Shown here in pieces: positions 1-7,831 of a DNA stretch of 18,885 bases. The position numbers and the translations under genes are program-made. Source of the DNA: Denitrificimonas halotolerans (GTDB taxonomy: Bacteria > Pseudomonadota > Gammaproteobacteria > Pseudomonadales > Pseudomonadaceae); the NCBI RefSeq assembly GCF_034259425.1, contig NZ_JAXIVU010000029.1:1-18885 (forward strand), written 5' to 3'. Under the pieces are notes generated by a model, which was not told the DNA's origin, did no database searches, and saw only the letters and a program-made list of their open reading frames with translations. Each line of letters starts with the position of its first letter. The first letter of the stretch is position 1.

Positions 1-246
1 ATGCTGGACTATAAATGCGCTCACGCAGGCATTGTTTTTAAGGAAGTTGACGAGGCATACACCACCCAAACCTGTTCGAGTTGCGGCAGTTTGCCCGGGT
101 CGAGGCCGAAAGGTATCGCAGGACTTGAAATAAGAGAATGGACGTGCAGTGGGTGTGGTGTCACCCACGATCGCGATATCAACGCGGCACGTAACATTCT
201 CGCGGCCGGGCATGGCCGTCTAGCAGTAGGAATCCCCGTCCTTTAG
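1..246 (+). CDS. tnpB: TnpB-type RNA-guided nuclease of an IS200/IS605 element, C-terminal part (5' end outside window)
   Basis: The reading frame is open from the first base and ends at TAG/TAA-proximal position 246, so only the last ~81 codons are visible; the in-frame ATG at base 1 is probably internal. The visible protein carries the TnpB zinc ribbon, two CxxC pairs (C25/C28 and C49/C52 counted from base 1), followed by the H-D-R-D-I-N-A-A motif that holds the last RuvC aspartate, then N-I-L-A-A-G-H-G. Family knowledge: TnpB is a guide-RNA-dependent DNA nuclease that helps keep IS200/IS605 elements in the genome; its guide RNA is made from the 3' end of its own gene and the element right end. 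No tnpA is visible. No frameshift or stop is seen in this part, so the gene may be intact upstream. Confidence 0.9.
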   Translation: MLDYKCAHAGIVFKEVDEAYTTQTCSSCGSLPGSRPKGIAGLEIREWTCSGCGVTHDRDINAARNILAAGHGRLAVGIPVL

Positions 247-263
247 GCCGGGGAGGATGTCAA
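200..263 (+). mobile_element. Right end of IS200/IS605-type element with probable TnpB guide-RNA scaffold
   Basis: This overlaps the end of tnpB and runs past it. It contains CATGGCCGT (211-219), a stem CCCCG/CGGGG (234-238 with 249-253) around CCTTTAGG, and ends in GATGTCAA (256-263). The same arrangement with the same spacing occurs near 14077 and 17776, which marks it as an element end. In IS200/IS605 elements the 3' part of tnpB plus the right end is transcribed as the TnpB guide RNA, and the sequence after the end (from 264, inside pta) would be the guide. The exact end at 263 is inferred from comparison with the copy that ends at 17828. Confidence 0.75.
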
Positions 264-2350
264 TGAGGCATGTTTGCAGCTTGGATTGCTGTCAAGGCGA
301 TAGTGAAGACAATATCGTCTACTAAAGCACCGCGTGATAAGTCGTTCACAGGCTTGCGCAAGCCTTGCAGCATAGGACCAACGCTGATTACGTTAGCGCT
401 GCGCTGGACAGCTTTATAAGTGGTGTTACCTGTGTTCAAGTCTGGGAAGATGAACACGGTGGCACGACCGGCAACCAAGCTGTCAGGTGCTTTTGAGCGA
501 CCTACGCTTTCAATACTTGCAGCGTCATACTGCAGTGGACCATCAATGGCTAAGCTTGGGTTGCGCTCGCGAGCAATACGGGTGGCTTCACGTACTTTTT
601 CAACTTCAGCACCGGTACCTGAATCGCCGGTTGAATAGCTGATCATCGCAACTTTTGGGTCAATGCCAAAAGCTTGTGCTGACTCAGCACTTTGTAGGGC
701 GATTTCTGCCAATTGTGTTGCGTCTGGATCTGGGTTCACTGCACAGTCACCGTACACTAGAACCTGGTCTGGTAGGAGCATAAAGAAGACAGATGAAACC
801 AAATTATAGCCCGGGGCTGTTTTAAGCAATTGCAGGGCCGGACGGATGGTGCTTGCGGTGGTGTGTACAGCACCAGAGACCAAACCATCTACATCATCCT
901 CGGCCAACATCATGGTGGCTAAGACAACGGTATCTTCCAACTGAACCGCTGCTAATTGCTCGGTAAGGCCTTTATCTTTACGCAGCTCAACCATTGGCGC
1001 GATGTATTTTTGACGGATGCTATCTGGATCGATGATTTCTAAGTCAGCCGGTAAGTCGATGCCTTGCGCTTTAGCAATGTTGTAAACCTCTTCAGGTTTA
1101 GCAATCAACACGCAATTTGCAATGCCGCGCTTTTGACAAATCGCAGCAGCTTGAATAGTGCGCGGTTCGTTGCCTTCAGGAAGAACAATACGCTTACCAG
1201 CGGCTTGCGCACGTTTAACCAGTTGATGGCGGAAGGCGGGTGGTGATAACAGTAGTTGACGCGTGGTTTTGCAGCGTGCGGTTAACCAGTCTTGGTCCAA
1301 GTGACCTGCAATATAGTCTGTGACTGCTTTGGCGCGCTCAGTATCTGTGATGGGGATACCTTTATAGAGGCGCGTTAAATTGTACGCTGTATCGTAAGAG
1401 CCTGTAGGGACGCTCATGACCGGCAAGCCACCTTTAATGGCACGCTCGCAGATATCCATAATGCTTGGATTAGGGGTCAGGTCGCCAGTCAGTAGCAAGC
1501 CGGCCAGCAACACACCGTTCATTTCTGCCAAGCTAGTGGCCAAAATAATATCGTCACGGTCACCGGGACAAACCACTAAAACGCCTGGTTGTAATAAAGG
1601 TACAACGTTAGCGACAGTGCGCGAGCACAGAATCACTTTTTGAACACGGCGCTTTTCAATGTCCCCAGTATTGTGCACTTTGGCTTTAATCAACTCAGCA
1701 AAGTCACTGGTACGGGCATTGTTCAGTTCATCATTTTTAGCGATGCATCCAATGAGGTGTAGATCACCTTTGCGCAAGGCTGGTAAGTGGCTTTTTAATC
1801 GCTCAACAAAGCTGCCTAGTGGTGCCTCTTCAACTTTATTGATGATCACGCCAAGTACTTTAGGGTCTTTAGTGCCGCCAAAGAGCTGTGCCTGCATTTC
1901 AATGCGATCAGATAATACGTCTAAATCATCGCTGCTTGGTGCGCTGACTAAGATTACTTCGGCATCAAGCGTTTTGGAGAGATGGGCGTTGATGCGTTCA
2001 GCATAGTTAGCTTGTCGCGATGGGGTCATACCCTCAACAATCACAATGTCGTATTCAGCTTGGATTTGTTGATGCATGCTGACGATTTCTTCCATCAGCT
2101 CATCCAGTTGGCCGTTACCAATCATTCGTTCAACATAGGCTAAAGGAAGAGCCTTGGGTTGGCGAATACCATGGGTGGCTTCCATCAGTGCGCTGGAACG
2201 TTCTGGACCATTATCATCAGGGTGGGGTTGGGCGATGGGTTTAAAAAAACCAACCTTTAAGCCTGAGCGCAGTAGTGTTTGTACTACGCCTAAACTGATC
2301 GATGATAAGCCAACACCAAATCCGGTCGGAGCAAGTAAGAATGTATGCAT
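260..2350 (-). CDS. pta: Phosphate acetyltransferase
   Basis: Converts acetyl-CoA and phosphate to acetyl phosphate and CoA, and with AckA links acetyl-CoA to acetate and ATP. At 696 residues it is the long class of Pta: an N-terminal P-loop/BioD-like region (begins M-H-T-F-L-L-A-P-T-G), a central DRTGG domain with L-L-T-G-D-L-T-P-N-P around residues 280-300, and the C-terminal catalytic PTA/PTB domain from about residue 370 to the end (includes V-S-G-A-V-H-T-T and Y-S-T-G-D-S-G). It starts 18 bases after the ackA stop, with an AGGA ribosome site, so the two form an operon. Oddity: the stop codon (TCA on the plus strand, 260-262) lies inside the right end of the neighbouring IS element, so the last residues (N-M-P-H) may have been altered by the insertion. 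Confidence 0.96.
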   Translation of the reverse strand: MHTFLLAPTGFGVGLSSISLGVVQTLLRSGLKVGFFKPIAQPHPDDNGPERSSALMEATHGIRQPKALPLAYVERMIGNGQLDELMEEIVSMHQQIQAEYDIVIVEGMTPSRQANYAERINAHLSKTLDAEVILVSAPSSDDLDVLSDRIEMQAQLFGGTKDPKVLGVIINKVEEAPLGSFVERLKSHLPALRKGDLHLIGCIAKNDELNNARTSDFAELIKAKVHNTGDIEKRRVQKVILCSRTVANVVPLLQPGVLVVCPGDRDDIILATSLAEMNGVLLAGLLLTGDLTPNPSIMDICERAIKGGLPVMSVPTGSYDTAYNLTRLYKGIPITDTERAKAVTDYIAGHLDQDWLTARCKTTRQLLLSPPAFRHQLVKRAQAAGKRIVLPEGNEPRTIQAAAICQKRGIANCVLIAKPEEVYNIAKAQGIDLPADLEIIDPDSIRQKYIAPMVELRKDKGLTEQLAAVQLEDTVVLATMMLAEDDVDGLVSGAVHTTASTIRPALQLLKTAPGYNLVSSVFFMLLPDQVLVYGDCAVNPDPDATQLAEIALQSAESAQAFGIDPKVAMISYSTGDSGTGAEVEKVREATRIARERNPSLAIDGPLQYDAASIESVGRSKAPDSLVAGRATVFIFPDLNTGNTTYKAVQRSANVISVGPMLQGLRKPVNDLSRGALVDDIVFTIALTAIQAANMPH

Positions 2351-2368
2351 GAGTGAAGCGTCCTGTGA

Positions 2369-3562
2369 TTAAGCTTTCGCGTCGATTAATGCCAGTGTTT
2401 CAACAGCAATCTGGCGTTCTTCGTTGGTTGGGATCACTAAAACACGTGGATGGTTTTCGGCACTGATGATGCCTTCCACACCGCGGGTACATTTTTGGTT
2501 TGCTGCTTCATCCAGTTTGAAATTGAATAAGCGCATATGGTCAAGTGTTTTGCTGCGCACTAGGCTTGCGTTTTCACCAATGCCGCCCGTGAAAATCAAG
2601 CCGTCTAGGCGCGGTAGTGCACAAGCCATGCCGGCTAAAGATTTAGCAAGACGGTAGCAGAACACTTCAATAGCAAGAGTGGCACGCTCATCGCCTTTTT
2701 CGTGGGCTTCAATTAGGGTGCGCATGTCGTTCGAGAGCCCTGACAGGCCGAGCAGGCCGCTTTCTTTGGTCAGTACAGTTTCAATGCGTTGCGTATCCCA
2801 GCCTAGAGTGCGTGCGAGATGGTTGTGCAAGCTTGGATCAACATCACCGCTACGGGTACCCATGACAACACCTTCTAACGGTGTTAAGCCCATGCTAGTG
2901 TCTTGGCTTTCACCGTTCACAATGGCACAGGTTGAGCAGCCATTGCCTAAGTGAGCTGTTAGCCAAGAGCTGTCTTCAATAGGTAAGCCTGTCATGACAG
3001 CTGCTTTACGGCTGACAAACATGTGGCTAGTGCCGTGGAAACCGTAGCGACGTACATGGTGATCTGTGTAAAGGTGCTCAGGTACAGCGTAACGGTAAGC
3101 GTGAGCTGGCATTGTCTGGTGGAATGCAGTATCAAAGACGGCGACTTGCGGTAGGGTTGGGTACAGCTCCATAGCCGCTTCAATCCCAATTAAACCAGCA
3201 GGGTTGTGCAGCGGAGCTAATACAGCAGCGCGGCGAATGACATCAATAACTTCTCGGTTCAACTCTGATGCTTCGGTGAAGTGAGCGCCGCCGTGAACAA
3301 CGCGGTGACCGATACCGGTCAACTTTCCACGACTTGCTTCTTGCACTAAAGGCAACAGACTGGCAAAAGCTTCTTTGTGGTCTGCTCCAGGGAGTTTCTT
3401 AACATGCTTTTCGTCACCTAGCTGCCAGTTTAAAACGGCTTCTGCGCTGCCTAAACGCTCAGCGAGTCCCTGAATGGGAAACTGATCGTTATCTTCATCG
3501 ACTAAAGCGAACTTAATGGAAGAACTACCGCTGTTGATAACCAGAATGTTGCGAGAAGACAT
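2369..3562 (-). CDS. ackA: Acetate kinase
   Basis: Interconverts acetyl phosphate + ADP and acetate + ATP in the cytoplasm; partner of Pta. The 397-residue length is normal. Family signatures are present in order: N-S-G-S-S-S-I-K-F (residues 10-18), V-F-D-T-A-F-H, Y-G-F-H-G-T-S-H, H-L-G-N-G, T-R-S-G-D-V-D-P, and F-T-G-G-I-G-E-N near the C terminus. The start is supported by AAGGAT eight or so bases upstream. It is the first gene of a two-gene operon with pta. The promoter must lie in 3563-3772, which it shares with the divergent FKBP gene. No sequence oddities. Confidence 0.97.
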   Translation of the reverse strand: MSSRNILVINSGSSSIKFALVDEDNDQFPIQGLAERLGSAEAVLNWQLGDEKHVKKLPGADHKEAFASLLPLVQEASRGKLTGIGHRVVHGGAHFTEASELNREVIDVIRRAAVLAPLHNPAGLIGIEAAMELYPTLPQVAVFDTAFHQTMPAHAYRYAVPEHLYTDHHVRRYGFHGTSHMFVSRKAAVMTGLPIEDSSWLTAHLGNGCSTCAIVNGESQDTSMGLTPLEGVVMGTRSGDVDPSLHNHLARTLGWDTQRIETVLTKESGLLGLSGLSNDMRTLIEAHEKGDERATLAIEVFCYRLAKSLAGMACALPRLDGLIFTGGIGENASLVRSKTLDHMRLFNFKLDEAANQKCTRGVEGIISAENHPRVLVIPTNEERQIAVETLALIDAKA

Positions 3563-3772
3563 GGGAGATCCTTTTGTTACATAAAAATAAAAAGGTGGAT
3601 ACGGTCAGGGTGTTAGGAAATAATGACCGGATCATTTAAAAGGTTTCCTCAATCTTCGGGTGCGCAATGAAGTAGGTCAAGCAGCTAATGGTCTATTTAA
3701 TCTAAAGTCGCATTACGATGCATGAGCAGGTAAACTTTGGTTTACATTCATTTTGATAAAGGTTTTTATTTT
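3563..3772. promoter_or_regulatory. Divergent control region between ackA and the slyD-like gene
   Basis: This 210-bp non-coding stretch must hold the promoters of ackA (minus) and the FKBP gene (plus). Visible symmetric sites are AATGA-CCGGA-TCATT (3622-3636) on the ackA side and GTAAAC-TTTG-GTTTAC (3730-3745) on the FKBP side. I could not pick convincing -35/-10 pairs in either direction. The region is rich in A and T. Confidence 0.45.
3730..3745. promoter_or_regulatory. Perfect 16-bp inverted repeat, possible operator
   Basis: GTAAAC TTTG GTTTAC has six-base arms matching perfectly around four bases, 28 bp before the chosen start of the slyD-like gene. It is too short, and lacks the T-run, to be a terminator; its place suggests a repressor or activator site. 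The binding protein is unknown. Confidence 0.4.
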
Positions 3773-4258
3773 ATGCTGATCGCCGACCAACACGTTGTCG
3801 CCATTGATTACACGCTTACAAACGAAGCTGGCGAAGTGATTGACAGCTCTGCAGGTTCAGAGCCGTTGGTTTATTTGCATGGCGCAAGCAACATCATTCC
3901 TGGATTGGAAAATGCACTGACAGGTAAAGCTGTAGGTGATGAATTAGAAGTGACTGTTGAACCCGAAGAAGCCTACGGCGAGTACAGCGCAGAGCTGATT
4001 ACTGTTTTAGGTCGTGAAATGTTTGAAGGTGTTGATCAGCTTGAAGTGGGCATGCAGTTTCATGCTTCAGGTCCTGATGGGGGTATGCAGATAGTGACAA
4101 TCCGCGATATTGATGGTGATCAAATCACAATTGATGGTAATCATCCCCTAGCTGGGCAGCAGCTTAATTTTAAAGTGAAAGTTGCAAATATTCGTGCAGC
4201 TAGTGCAGAAGAAGTCGCACATGGTCATGTACACGGTGAAGGTGGCCATCAGCACTGA
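3773..4258 (+). CDS. slyD: FKBP-type peptidyl-prolyl cis-trans isomerase, SlyD-like
   Basis: A cytoplasmic prolyl isomerase and chaperone; SlyD proteins also bind nickel and other metals. With a start at ATG 3773 it has 161 residues: FKBP half-domain (residues 1-70, with I-D-Y-T-L-T-N, P-L-V-Y-L-H-G, I-I-P-G-L-E, and V-E-P-E-E-A-Y-G), the insert-in-flap chaperone domain (about 70-125), return to FKBP (H-P-L-A-G-Q-Q-L-N-F), and a short histidine-rich tail with H150, H152, H154, H159 and H161. The frame stays open back to a TTG at 3737, but the SlyD family begins M-L-I-A-D, and AAAGG lies upstream of 3773, so I chose that. The tail is much shorter than in E. coli SlyD, so metal capacity is probably lower. 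A strong terminator follows. Confidence 0.92.
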   Translation: MLIADQHVVAIDYTLTNEAGEVIDSSAGSEPLVYLHGASNIIPGLENALTGKAVGDELEVTVEPEEAYGEYSAELITVLGREMFEGVDQLEVGMQFHASGPDGGMQIVTIRDIDGDQITIDGNHPLAGQQLNFKVKVANIRAASAEEVAHGHVHGEGGHQH

Positions 4259-4284
4259 TAACTTAGTTTAAGTGCAGACACCAT

Positions 4285-4310
4285 AAAAAGGCACTTTCGA
4301 GTGCCTTTTT
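4285..4310 (+). terminator. Strong Rho-independent terminator after the slyD-like gene
   Basis: AAAAAGGCACT, loop TTCG, AGTGCCTTTTT: an 11-bp perfect stem with a stable UUCG-type tetraloop and a T-run, 27 bases after the stop. It is symmetric enough to act in both directions. Confidence 0.93.
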
Positions 4311-4366
4311 GCTTCCTAGCTCTTGTTCGCGTGCAGGTCTTTACACTCATCGAATAAACTTATCTG

Positions 4367-4395
4367 TTGGGCGTGGGGGGCGACAGTGCTATATT
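4367..4395 (+). promoter_or_regulatory. Candidate sigma-70 promoter for the mla operon
   Basis: TTGGGC (4367-4372), 17-base spacer, TATATT (4390-4395), 78 bases before the mlaF start. The -10 matches five of six consensus bases; the -35 is weak (TTG only). It is the best pair between the slyD terminator and mlaF. Confidence 0.45.
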
Positions 4396-4473
4396 GCTCT
4401 GTTCGCAGTACAGGTAAATGATATGTGCTGCCCTAATGATCAACCGCATTAATACTATTTAGCGGGAGTTAAT

Positions 4474-5283
4474 ATGTCGGCTGACGATGCTTTCGCCGTA
4501 GAAGTAAAGGGCCTCACCTTTCGGCGTGGCTCACGTAAAATTTTTGATAATGTAGATATTCGCATTGAGCGAGGTCAAGTCACTGGAGTGATGGGCCCGT
4601 CTGGATGCGGTAAAACCACATTGTTACGCCTCATGGCTGCACAATTGAAGCCTGATCAAGGTGAAGTTTGGGTCAACGGCGAGAATCTACCTGATTTGTC
4701 GCGCAGTGAGCTATTTGAAATGCGTAAGCAGTTTGGTGTGCTTTTTCAAAGTGGTGCGCTATTTACTGATTTAAATGTGTTTGAAAACGTAGCTTTTCCA
4801 TTGCGTGTGCATACTCAGTTGCCTGAAGAAATGATTCGCGACATTGTTTTAATGAAGTTGCAAGCGGTGGGGCTGCGCGGTGCTGTTGAACTCATGCCCG
4901 ATGAATTATCAGGTGGTATGAAGCGTCGTGTTGCATTAGCGCGTGCAGTCGCCTTAGATCCAGATATTTTATTATATGATGAGCCTTTTGTCGGACAAGA
5001 CCCCATTGCTAAGGGCGTATTGGTGCGCTTGATTCGTTTGTTGAACGATGCTCTTGGTATTACCAGTGTCGTGGTATCTCATGACTTAGCAGAAACAGCG
5101 AGTATTTCTGATTACTTGTATGTCGTAGGTGATGGCAAGGTTTTAGGGCAAGGCAAGCCTGACGAAATGATGAACTCAGATGACCCGCGCATTCGGCAGT
5201 TCATGCAAGGGATTCCAGATGGACCTGTGCCCTTTCATTTTGGTGCACCGGATTATCGCGACGACTTATTAGGAGAAAATTAA
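4474..5283 (+). CDS. mlaF: Phospholipid transport ABC ATPase MlaF
   Basis: ATPase of the inner-membrane MlaFEDB complex, which moves phospholipids between the inner membrane and periplasmic MlaC and keeps the outer leaflet of the outer membrane free of phospholipids. Its 269 residues show Walker A G-P-S-G-C-G-K-T-T (41-49), Q-loop Q92, ABC signature L-S-G-G-M (145-149), Walker B L-L-Y-D-E-P (166-171) and the switch histidine in V-V-S-H-D-L. The start ATG has GGGAG five bases upstream. It is the first gene of mlaFEDCB, with mlaE beginning directly after its stop. The sequence is ordinary for Pseudomonas-type MlaF. Confidence 0.97.
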   Translation: MSADDAFAVEVKGLTFRRGSRKIFDNVDIRIERGQVTGVMGPSGCGKTTLLRLMAAQLKPDQGEVWVNGENLPDLSRSELFEMRKQFGVLFQSGALFTDLNVFENVAFPLRVHTQLPEEMIRDIVLMKLQAVGLRGAVELMPDELSGGMKRRVALARAVALDPDILLYDEPFVGQDPIAKGVLVRLIRLLNDALGITSVVVSHDLAETASISDYLYVVGDGKVLGQGKPDEMMNSDDPRIRQFMQGIPDGPVPFHFGAPDYRDDLLGEN

Positions 5284-6081
5284 ATGGCACATAAGTCGTT
5301 GATTGATCGTGTTGCTTTGCTGGGGCGTGCTGGTTTGGATACGGTGCAGTCCATGGGGCGTTCGGTCATATTTTTATGGAACGTACTGCTAGGGCGACGC
5401 GGGGCTGGCACTGGGTTTCACTTGTTGGTCAAACAGTTGTATTCCGTAGGTGTATTGTCTCTAGCGATTATTATTGTATCAGGCTTGTTTATAGGCATGG
5501 TGCTTGCGTTGCAAGGCTATAGCATTCTTGTTGACTTCGGTTCTGAGCAAGCGGTTGGGCAGATGGTGGCCTTAACCCTTTTAAGAGAGCTAGGGCCGGT
5601 TGTTACAGCTTTACTTTTTGCAGGGCGTGCAGGTTCGGCATTAACGGCTGAAATTGGCAATATGAAATCCACAGAGCAGCTTTCCAGCTTGGAAATGATT
5701 GGCGTAGACCCACTTAAGTATATTATTGCACCGAGACTGTGGGCTGGCTTTATCTCTATGCCTCTATTAGCGGCAATTTTCTCCGTGGTAGGCATTTGGG
5801 GTGGCGCTATGGTAGCAGTGGACTGGTTAGGCGTTTATGACGGTTCCTACTGGGGTAATATGATTAACAGTGTCGATTTTTATAATGATGTTGTTAATGG
5901 CGTGATTAAAAGTGTCGTGTTTGCTTTCGTAGTGACCTGGATTGCTGTATTCCAAGGCTATGATTGCGAACCCACCTCAGAAGGTATCAGTCGAGCAACA
6001 ACACGTACGGTGGTGTACGCCTCCTTAGCAGTGTTGGGTTTGGACTTTATTTTGACTGCTTTAATGTTTGGAGATTTCTAA
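5284..6081 (+). CDS. mlaE: Phospholipid transport permease MlaE
   Basis: Integral inner-membrane permease of the Mla complex. It has 265 residues with hydrophobic segments near residues 53-78, 93-118, 145-178, 205-224 and 245-262, plus an N-terminal interfacial helix. The conserved MlaE stretch R-A-G-S-A-L-T-A-E-I-G-N-M-K-S-T-E-Q (115-132), followed by L-E-M-I-G-V-D-P, is present. Its ATG directly abuts the mlaF stop, with AGGAGA upstream. Its TAA overlaps the mlaD start by one base (TAATG), so the two are probably translationally coupled. Confidence 0.96.
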   Translation: MAHKSLIDRVALLGRAGLDTVQSMGRSVIFLWNVLLGRRGAGTGFHLLVKQLYSVGVLSLAIIIVSGLFIGMVLALQGYSILVDFGSEQAVGQMVALTLLRELGPVVTALLFAGRAGSALTAEIGNMKSTEQLSSLEMIGVDPLKYIIAPRLWAGFISMPLLAAIFSVVGIWGGAMVAVDWLGVYDGSYWGNMINSVDFYNDVVNGVIKSVVFAFVVTWIAVFQGYDCEPTSEGISRATTRTVVYASLAVLGLDFILTALMFGDF

Positions 6082-6542
6082 TGCGAATCCGTGCCGTTGA
6101 GATCAGTGTAGGTGTGTTTTTGTTGGCAGGTATGCTCGCGTTATTGCTGTTGGCTCTACGGGTCAGTGGTTTGAGCGTAGCCAATAGTTCAGATTCTTAT
6201 AGGCTTACTGCCCATTTTGACAATATTTCCGGTCTGACTACACGCGCTAAAGTCACCATGGCCGGTGTAAGTGTAGGTAAAGTGGTGGCCATTGATTTTG
6301 ATACTGAGACCTATACAGGTCGTGTCACTATGGAAGTGGAGAGTAGGGTAAATAATTTGCCAATTGATACCACCGCATCCATTTTAACTGCAGGTTTGTT
6401 AGGTGAGAAATACATCAGTTTAAGTGTTGGCGGTGAAGAAGAGGTGCTCGCTGACGGTGATGTGATTTACGATACTCAATCGTCTTTAGTGCTTGAAGAG
6501 CTGATTGGTAAGTTTTTAATGAATACAGTTAACCAGGAGTGA
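6081..6542 (+). CDS. mlaD: MCE-domain lipid-binding protein MlaD
   Basis: Membrane-anchored periplasmic subunit that forms a hexameric ring on MlaE and passes phospholipid to MlaC. The chosen start, 6081, gives 153 residues: short cytoplasmic M-R-I-R-A-V-E-I, one transmembrane segment (about 8-28), and an MCE domain (about 39-117, including V-T-M-A-G-V-S-V-G-K-V and L-L-G-E-K-Y-I-S-L). The frame extends upstream to 5964, but that part lies inside mlaE and is not expected in the family. Its stop overlaps the SD region of mlaC. Confidence 0.95.
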   Translation: MRIRAVEISVGVFLLAGMLALLLLALRVSGLSVANSSDSYRLTAHFDNISGLTTRAKVTMAGVSVGKVVAIDFDTETYTGRVTMEVESRVNNLPIDTTASILTAGLLGEKYISLSVGGEEEVLADGDVIYDTQSSLVLEELIGKFLMNTVNQE

Positions 6543-6547
6543 TCAAC

Positions 6548-7186
6548 ATGTTAGGCATATTACGTAATACCTTGCTCATCACCTTGTTGGCTTTTACCAG
6601 TTTTAGCATGGCATCGACTGTAGATGATGCGCGTAAAGTTGTTGAGCAAACAACTGAAGCATTGCTGAGTGATTTGCAGGTCAATCGAACGCTTTACCGC
6701 AATGATCCTGCAGCATTTTATAATGCTATGGATAATATTTTAGGAGGTGTTGTTGATGCTGATGGCATTGCTCGAAGTGTGATGACTGTGCGTTATTCAC
6801 GTCGTGCTACACCTGAGCAAATTGAGCGTTTTAAAGAAAACTTTAAGCGCAGTTTAATGCAGTTTTATGGTAACGCTTTACTTGAATACGATAATCAAGG
6901 TATTCGAGTGTTGCCTGAAGTGAAAGCGCAAGGTAAAGATCGCGCTGAGGTGCGTATGGAGGTAACGGATAACAAGGGTGTGATTTACCCTGTGTCTTAT
7001 ACCATGGTTCGCTTAGACAATCAGTGGCGCATGCGTAATGTTATTATTAACGGTATTAATTTAGGTAAACTGTTCCGTGATCAGTTTGCTGAGGCTATGC
7101 AGCGCAACGCGCAAGACCTGAATCGTGTCATTGATAATTGGGTTGAGACTGTAGCGCGAACACGTGCCGCTCAGGAGGATGCGTGA
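6548..7186 (+). CDS. mlaC: Periplasmic phospholipid-binding shuttle MlaC
   Basis: Soluble periplasmic carrier between the inner-membrane MlaD ring and the outer-membrane MlaA complex. From ATG 6548 it has 212 residues with a clear signal peptide (R6, then hydrophobic 8-18, cleavage likely after S-M-A, residue 22). The mature part carries the family pattern V-D-A-D-G-I-A-R-S-V-M and the C-terminal W-R-M-R-N-V-I-I-N-G-I-N-L-G. A GTG at 6539 is in frame, but AGGAG abuts it with no spacing while sitting nine bases before 6548, so I prefer the ATG. The stop overlaps mlaB by four bases (GTGA). Confidence 0.94.
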   Translation: MLGILRNTLLITLLAFTSFSMASTVDDARKVVEQTTEALLSDLQVNRTLYRNDPAAFYNAMDNILGGVVDADGIARSVMTVRYSRRATPEQIERFKENFKRSLMQFYGNALLEYDNQGIRVLPEVKAQGKDRAEVRMEVTDNKGVIYPVSYTMVRLDNQWRMRNVIINGINLGKLFRDQFAEAMQRNAQDLNRVIDNWVETVARTRAAQEDA

Positions 7187-7503
7187 GTCAGGCCACTATC
7201 AGCATGGATGACCAGGGGGTTATCCAAATCAGCGGCATATTGGATCACAATAATGGTGGGCCGCTACGCGAACAAGGTCAACGCTTGATCCAGAACAGCC
7301 GTGCCTCTAAGGTGCAAATCAATTGTGCTGGGGTGACTAAGTCTAGCAGTGTGGGCTTAGCGTTATTATTGGCGTTCATGCGTGATTGCCAAAGTGAGGG
7401 TAAGGCGGTGGAGTTGATACAGTTACCCGAAGATATGCGCAAAATTGCCCAAGTGTGCGGGTTAAGTGACATTCTTGGGATTGAACCGGGTCGTTTTGAA
7501 TAA
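7183..7503 (+). CDS. mlaB: STAS-domain protein MlaB
   Basis: Small cytoplasmic STAS protein that binds MlaF and is needed for stability and ATPase activity of the Mla complex. It has 106 residues; the beta-strand Q-I-S-G-I-L and the motif T-K-S-S-S-V-G-L-A-L-L-L (52-63) match the STAS helix that holds the conserved Ser/Thr. The start is GTG at 7183, with AGGAGG four to five bases upstream and a four-base overlap with mlaC. It is the last gene of mlaFEDCB; ibaG follows after 68 bases. Confidence 0.92.
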   Translation: MSQATISMDDQGVIQISGILDHNNGGPLREQGQRLIQNSRASKVQINCAGVTKSSSVGLALLLAFMRDCQSEGKAVELIQLPEDMRKIAQVCGLSDILGIEPGRFE

Positions 7504-7571
7504 AGTAAAGACTTAAACAGGAACTAATGCAGTGCTCAGCCTAGTACTGAACGCTGTAAATGAGGTTAATT

Positions 7572-7811
7572 ATGCAATCTGTAGCAGTAAAACAACTGTT
7601 AGAAGAAAAAATCCCCAACACCCAGGTTGAAGTCGAAGGTGAAGGCTGTAATTTCCAACTCAATATTATCAGTGATGAGTTAGCAGCCTTAAGTGCAGTT
7701 AAGCGTCAGCAGCAGATTTACTCAATTTTAAACCCATGGATTGCCGACGGTACAATCCATGCGGTCATTATGAAATTTTTTACTCGCGCGGCTTGGGCCG
7801 AACGCTCTTAA
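7572..7811 (+). CDS. ibaG: BolA/IbaG-family protein
   Basis: Small BolA-fold protein (79 residues). IbaG-type BolA proteins pair with monothiol glutaredoxins around a [2Fe-2S] cluster. The sequence shows G-E-G-C-N-F-Q-L (C26, where E. coli IbaG has histidine) and the conserved histidine in I-H-A-V-I-M-K (H63). The ATG at 7572 has TGAGG six bases upstream; an in-frame ATG at 7560 lacks spacing to any ribosome site. The position between mlaB and murA matches the order I recall from Pseudomonas, Escherichia and relatives. Confidence 0.93.
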   Translation: MQSVAVKQLLEEKIPNTQVEVEGEGCNFQLNIISDELAALSAVKRQQQIYSILNPWIADGTIHAVIMKFFTRAAWAERS

Positions 7812-7831
7812 AGTAACCAGACGAGACTCTA

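Noticed and set aside
5517..5795. 92-codon minus-strand frame inside mlaE
   Set aside because: It is the antisense shadow of a conserved membrane protein gene and has no ribosome site or family features.
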